Shown: piece by piece, positions 58,746 to 64,000 of the stretch
Numbering within the stretch: the stretch's first letter is position 1
Layout of the letters: each line of letters begins with the position of its first letter
Assembly: GCF_018991925.1 (NCBI RefSeq)
Contig: NW_024725489.1
Location: forward strand, 6,014,726 to 6,078,725
Length of the DNA: 64,000 nt
Reading direction: 5' to 3'
DNA from: Homarus americanus
Lineage: Eukaryota > Arthropoda > Malacostraca > Decapoda > Nephropidae
The notes under the pieces: generated by a model
What the model saw: only the letters and a program-made list of their open reading frames with translations
Databases searched by the model: none
What the model was told of the DNA's origin: nothing
Made by a program: the position numbers and the translations under genes

Positions 58746-59776
58746 TATCCCAAATATCCAGGAATCGAAGCACAACATTAACACACCCGAGACTCCGAAA
58801 CTTCCACGTCTGAATTATTTACTTATGTTACAACGTCAGGATCCGAAGCATTGGGTCATCATCATCCACCATCTTGAAGCGTAACGTCACAGGAACTGTT
58901 TTTCATTAAGTCAACACAGATCAGCGCCACTCCTGGACCCTGAGTTACGATGATTCATATGTTAATTTTTGTGGTTACGAATCTCAGTTTAATTTCAATT
59001 TTCTTGTGGTTGTAAAGTTAGTCAGATACGATACGTTCTATTATATCCTTTAAGATATTAGAGATTACCTGAAGATTATTCCTTCTTCAGCTTATTTCAC
59101 CTGATGATTAAACACCTTAACGCTACCTGAGACGGTGTAGGTTAGGTTAGGTTAGGTTAGGAGGATGTCCCTATTTCCTCTCAGGAGTGTCGGTGATCCC
59201 AGGTGGCCGCTCCTTCACCCCCTCCTTCAGGTCATAGTTGAATATAAATCAGTGATCTCATTATCGAGGAAATGACAACGAACATATTTTTCTTTTTCTT
59301 TTGTCAGAGGTTTTGTCATTTCCATCGTCGTGTCAGAAGCATGAATCAAATTTTATCTTGTCAGTTTTTCTTTGTCCGAATGAATAAAGATTTGTTCATA
59401 TGTTCTTATTATTCTCGTGAACAAGAGGTTGAAGAACATATCAGACTGCCAGCCTTGAGACACAATATGGCGTCAGAACTGCACCGAGACTCTATTAGAT
59501 GAGTTCTTTAATTAGTAAAAGGAAAAATAAATTAAATCATAAGTCTTCAACATTCTGGATTCTGATCTCAATACATTATAATAGGAATGGTTTCTCAGAT
59601 TTAAACTTTTAGCATTATTATAATTATTAGTATAATTATCAAAGAAACGTGTCTAAAAATAAATAATTACTTACAGATAAAACATAAAACCTGGTTTAAA
59701 CTCATTAATAAAAAAAAAAAAAAAACTTGTTTGTGTGACGTTCGTATGTTTTAATATTCATGTCCAGGTGTTTCCC

Positions 59777-59778
<2 letters not shown>
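58746..59778. other. Non-coding with short TTAGG tract
   Basis: TTAGG copies at 59139-59161. No supported gene. Confidence 0.5.
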
Positions 59779-59810
<32 letters not shown>

Positions 59811-59917
59811 TAACAAACACCACCACCACCACTATCACCACCACCACCACCACCACCACCACTACCACCACCACCACCACCACCACCACCACTACCACCA
59901 CCACCACCACCACCACC
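59779..59917. repeat. (AC)n and (CAC)n
   Basis: AC run at 59779-59808; CAC run at 59818-59917 with internal duplication around CACTACCAC. Confidence 0.97.
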
Positions 59918-60151
59918 TTCACTGATTCTACACAGCAGTTTACCAGTGAGGAAATATCGTTCTGTGGTTACTGTGAGAGAGAGAGAGACATGACTTTACG
60001 GTTGACATTACAAACAAAAACAGAGTAATTATTGACCTTTTCTTCTTCCCGGGTACAAAAAAATATAGAAAAAAAATACCTATTTGTTTCATACTTAACC
60101 TCAATAGCAGTGATGTTTTGTTTTTTTGTGTTTTTTTGCTGTTTTTTATGG

Positions 60152-60155
<4 letters not shown>

Positions 60156-60191
<36 letters not shown>

Positions 60192-60288
60192 CATTACAAC
60201 AGTTACTTGCCACATCAAACGTCTCGTTACAACATCTTGTATACGTCTCGCTTTGTATTGTCATGGTGTCAATTCTGTCTTCATAGTA

Positions 60289-60330
<42 letters not shown>

Positions 60331-60336
60331 CTCTCT
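60156..60336. repeat. (GT)n and (CT)n
   Basis: GT at 60156-60189 and CT at 60290-60336. Confidence 0.96.
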
Positions 60337-60567
60337 ACCAGTTTAGCAATATTGATTTTGTAACGTCACGTATCTCCTTCGTTCAACTCTCATTGCAAGA
60401 TCAATTGATGCTCCGTTGCTTCGTGTTCCTTTGCCGTGTCTCGTTTAGTTCACCTTGTTGATTAAATACTTTGTTATTGTTAAAACACATTTGTAGTTTC
60501 TTACAGTATCTTTATTATCTTTTGTTATCTTACTGTTTTGTGATATGTGATGCAAGGCCCACGTGAC

Positions 60568-60855
60568 TGCCACCCTGGGTTGTATGACTGCCACCCCTGG
60601 GTTGTATGACTGCCACCCCTGGGTTGTATGACTGCCACCCCTGGGTTGTATGACTGCCACCCCTGGGTTGTATGACTGCCACCCTGGGTTGTATGACTGT
60701 TACCCTGGGTTGTGTGCCACCCCTGGGTTGTATCACTGCCACCCCTGGGTTGTATGACTGTTACCCTGGGTTGTATGACTGCCACCCTGGGTTGTATGAC
60801 TACCACCCCTGGGTTGTCTGCCACCCTGGGTTGTCTGCCACCCTGGGTTGACTCA
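60568..60855. repeat. Minisatellite, about 22-bp unit
   Basis: About 13 copies of CACCCCTGGGTTGTATGACTG; several are shortened to CACCCTGGGTTGTCTGC. Confidence 0.95.
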
Positions 60856-62944
60856 TAACTGTTGTGTGGTGTAATGGTTAAATGGTGTCAGTTTATACCC
60901 TCGTGTGTACTACTCCTAATACCGTACATCACAAAGTAAATAAATAAATAATTACTTTATCGTTTAATTATTGATAAATGTAGCCTTTTTTTTCTAAGTT
61001 TCTAATTCAATTTATATAAGATATGTTTACCTCTATAAAAAAAATTATATTTATTTTTTTATTATTTTTATACTATAGTCGAACAGATATAAACTTGCCT
61101 TCTGACCTAATCATCGCTGGTTTGAGTACTTTAGCCAGCCACTGAATAAGGTGCCTCTAATGGACTCAACAATAGACTGAGTACTTTACCTTACAGTTGA
61201 CGAAGTGAAAGGTGGGCTTCGTGTTCAGTGAGATGTATCAATTCTGTTCATAATGGCCCGACAACCTAATGAGACTCACTGTTCAATATTCTTTATGTAC
61301 AGATAAACAGATGTCAGTATTGTCTAGATTCTCTCATTATCTTTTATCTGCATCACAGTTATATGTTATACTATCAGTAGTGTATATGTAATCTCTTATA
61401 GTGGCGTTCCTTAAGTAGCAGTAATAACATCAGCAGCAGTAACAGCAACAGTAGTAGTAATTTCAAGTAAAGTTCCTTGAGGTTCCTTTCCTATATGATC
61501 ACAGATAGAATTTTAGACTTTAGCTGACATTCAACTGTAGGCTCATCATTTCCTGCAAACTGAGGATGTACACACGTAAACACGGGGTGAAGCAGCTGCC
61601 TGGCTCTGTGCTGGAAGATCCTCATAAACCGTATTGTTAATACTGAGTTCTTCAGCCCGGGGCGTCTGATGCTCAGTATGTTATGGCTGGGACATCCAAT
61701 TTTCAATTCCAGTGAAGATAACCACTGATATTGGTGGCGAGGAACCCATAAAATGTGAAACACTCGGCAGAGAGGCCACGAGAAACGGGTTTGTAGAAGC
61801 CATCTCCACTCCCTCGAACCCCCGCGGGCTGAACTCATATCTGATTCTGGTGCAAATAACTGCATTCTATGTTGGATATTTTAACGAAGGCAGCGGCATT
61901 ATCAGTCGTCATCTCTAATGTCATGTTAAAGCTTACTGCATAATGGAACGAAAGGAAAATTGCACGATATCAGAAAATATTGCAGCGGGTTCTGATGAAG
62001 TCGTGCTGGCCGGGGGCACACGGTAGCGATGTGTGTGCGTCCAGGTCGCCCCCCGAGGCCCCACCCGACCGCTGTCCTGCCCCCACGCCTGCACGCCCGC
62101 AGCTTTGCACGCCCATCTTGCACGACCATCCTGCACGTCTCTTCCGAGCATGCCCATCGTACACGATCTTTACCTTACATGCTCATTCTGTGCGCCCTCT
62201 GCTTACACACCTGACCTGTGCTCTCTTATGTCATTCCCAGCTCTCTCTTCCTCTACACAATACAGAGTTTCATTCTGTTCCTTTACATTTTATTTATCTC
62301 GTGTTTTCCTTCATTCTATATTGTCCTACACTGCCCTCCCCCCTCCCCCCCCCTCACTACAAGACTACTGTTATTAAAATTGTTCGACATATAACCTATT
62401 CCCCCTCCAAGGACGTCCTCCCTCCACACTTAAACTCGAGGTCATCCGTATTGTGTCCCTTGAACCTCGGGGCATTAGATTACTGGCCAACTGGGCCTCA
62501 GTCCTAATGGTTTCAGACCAGGTCGTGGTCCATTAGGATCTGGGCCCATGTGAACTTCAACCAAACCTACTTCACTTCTATGATATTAATTCCCTCATAA
62601 TTTGTTCCTCTGTTATTCCCTCTATTCCTCTTTTTACTTTCCCCTTCATCCTTCACCTCCTTTACCTGCCATTTCTCCTGTGTCCTCGCCTCATAAAGGA
62701 CGTCTCTCCTTATCCCTCCAGGACTTCTCTCCATCCCTCCTCCATGACTCTCACTTCCCTCGTCCTCCCACAACAACCAACAGGATTCCTCTCTCAAGCG
62801 GTTCACACGGTCTCCCAGAAGAGTCCCTACGTCGTCCTTAAGGCCTCCTTCGTACGTCTCCGAGGAATCTAGACTCAGGGCAGTTCACACACAGGCTGAG
62901 ACGCTGCGGGGTAGCGGTCAGCGGAGGCTCCCGTGGGAAATGCG
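60856..62944. other. Non-coding, no supported gene
   Basis: AT-rich to 61480. A 124-codon minus-strand frame at 61491-61865 has balanced composition but no domain. A GC-rich patch at 61990-62150 contains imperfect GCACGACCATCCT repeats and open frames in several phases. Confidence 0.4.
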
Positions 62945-62967
62945 ACGTGCCCAACCAAATCACTCAC

Positions 62968-63165
62968 CTGGGGGCCAAACCTTGTAATTGCATCACCTTG
63001 TTCCCTTCATCCCCCGCGATCACTACCAGACGCGGCCGCTCCCAATAGTCAATTTCAGTAATCGGTATCGAGATCAGAGGACACGGCAGTGGCTGAGTGA
63101 TCCAGTAGCAGTCAGCGTGTGACGGTGGTAGAGGTAACCTTCGCTGGGTCTGGTTTTACAAGAGA
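62968..63165 (-). CDS. Candidate coding or first exon ending in a strong donor
   Basis: On the minus strand CCCCCAG|GTGAGT gives a consensus donor (exon end 62968). The frame before it is open for about 66 codons and reads ...ISIPITEIDYWERPRLVVIA, GDEGNKVMQLQGLAP. It has normal amino-acid composition in a CpG-containing stretch (CGGCCGCGTC). It lies upstream of, and on the same strand as, the PRDM terminal exon, so it might be a 5' exon of that gene. I recognise no family, and the 21-kb distance makes this weak. Confidence 0.22.
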
Positions 63166-63311
63166 GAATTTAGTGAAGCTTAACTATGTCCGCCAAGTTT
63201 TGATAAGAATTCGTTAACTTGTCATTTAATAAAATAATATAATAAACAAACATAAATAATCTGATACGTTATACTTTACGAATATTTCACTGTATAATTA
63301 TCATATTCTTG

Positions 63312-63314
<3 letters not shown>

Positions 63315-63351
<37 letters not shown>
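63315..63351. repeat. (AC)n microsatellite
   Basis: About 18 AC dinucleotides. Confidence 0.97.
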
Positions 63352-63353
<2 letters not shown>

Positions 63354-63550
63354 CTTAACAACTACGTACTTCTTCTCTGGTTCATGGGGTCGTCTGGTGA
63401 CCTGATGTGACCTGAATTAAAAGTATGATGATATCTAGCAGGTGTGGAGGTAAAAAAGTAGGTTATGTGCCCCAGCGTTAAGGGGACACAGGGCATCGTG
63501 CAGGTAACAGCGAATCATCGTCACGAGTGGGAGGTAGAATACTGGAATAG

Positions 63551-63552
<2 letters not shown>

Positions 63553-63645
<93 letters not shown>

Positions 63646-63741
63646 TATTTGTTGATTGGTTGATAGGTAGGTAGGTAGATAAATAAATGAGTAAAATACA
63701 TACATACATACATACATACATACATACATACATACATACAT
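63553..63741. repeat. (GT)n and (ACAT)n microsatellites
   Basis: GT run at 63553-63643 with one TATG interruption, GTAG repeats at 63665-63677, and ACAT at 63697-63741. Confidence 0.97.
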
Positions 63742-64000
63742 GAAAAGTATGACCACATTCATTCATAATCCACATAAAGGTCAGGTCACACTATATGGTC
63801 TGACATTTGTATATTTTTTAGTCATATCTGAACCTGACAATTGTTGTTTATAAATTTGTTTACTAATTTTAATTTGTCCATAAGAGTCATTACCTGTTTC
63901 AATGACCTAAGACGTGCCGGTGAAACATGACCAGACACCGTCACCTCCGCCACGATGTTGTGAGGGAGGTAATGATGGCTGGGGTGTGAGGGAGATGAGG
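63742..64000. other. Right edge, no feature seen
   Basis: Single-copy sequence; nothing recognised. Confidence 0.5.

Noticed and set aside
61491..61865. 124-codon minus-strand frame as a gene
   Set aside because: Balanced composition but no recognised domain, promoter or splice signals; the length is compatible with chance.

Overview
The window looks like nuclear DNA from an arthropod, most likely a decapod crustacean. It is AT-rich and gene-poor, has split genes with GT-AG junctions, and is crowded with micro- and minisatellites. Interstitial (TTAGG/CCTAA)n tracts, the ancestral arthropod telomere motif, recur throughout. There are decayed LINE (non-LTR) retrotransposons and a 99-N assembly gap at 34632-34730. 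No bacterial operon, CRISPR array or rRNA gene is visible. The order assignment is inference; only 'arthropod' is well supported.

The centre of interest is 7.2-28.2 kb: four paralogous genes for small proteins with a basic region followed by a four-heptad coiled coil (bZIP-like). They are called A, B, C and D here. A (7197-9267) and B (10168-11809) are on the minus strand; C (16114-17723) and D (about 24.7-27.87 kb) are on the plus strand. The layout is a mirror image: A< B< | C> D>. Each gene has one long first coding exon ending in a phase-1 GT donor. A candidate short last exon, 258-782 nt downstream, supplies a few residues and a stop. A, B and C share a TATA box placed 32-33 nt before an A-G-T initiator and have 5' UTRs of roughly 45-70 nt. 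D has lost the 5' half of its reading frame.

The outer genes A and D carry, at the exact 3' end of exon 1, a 66-bp (22-codon) tandem array of about 15 and about 29 units. The unit is built from the exon tail, the splice donor and the first bases of the intron. Every unit therefore repeats a GTGAG donor-like site and a CAG acceptor-like site. The single-copy ancestral version of the exon tail is preserved in B and C.

The other secure gene is the terminal exon of a PRDM3/PRDM16 (EVI1/hamlet) zinc-finger transcription regulator on the minus strand at 39990-41737. It has three C2H2 fingers, several CtBP-binding PxDLS motifs and an acidic tail. Its upstream exons lie to the right, probably mostly outside the window. 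One candidate coding or 5' exon on the same strand is noted at 62968-63165.

The rest is repeats and non-coding DNA. It includes minisatellites with units from 11 to 42 bp, a 145-bp near-perfect palindrome at 21803-21947, and LINE remnants at 12.7-13.1, 22.2-23.6 and 33.4-34.6 kb. A 15-17 bp 'TAATAGG' repeat family is scattered over 31.7-45.6 kb. Most long open frames outside the genes listed are translations of these repeats.
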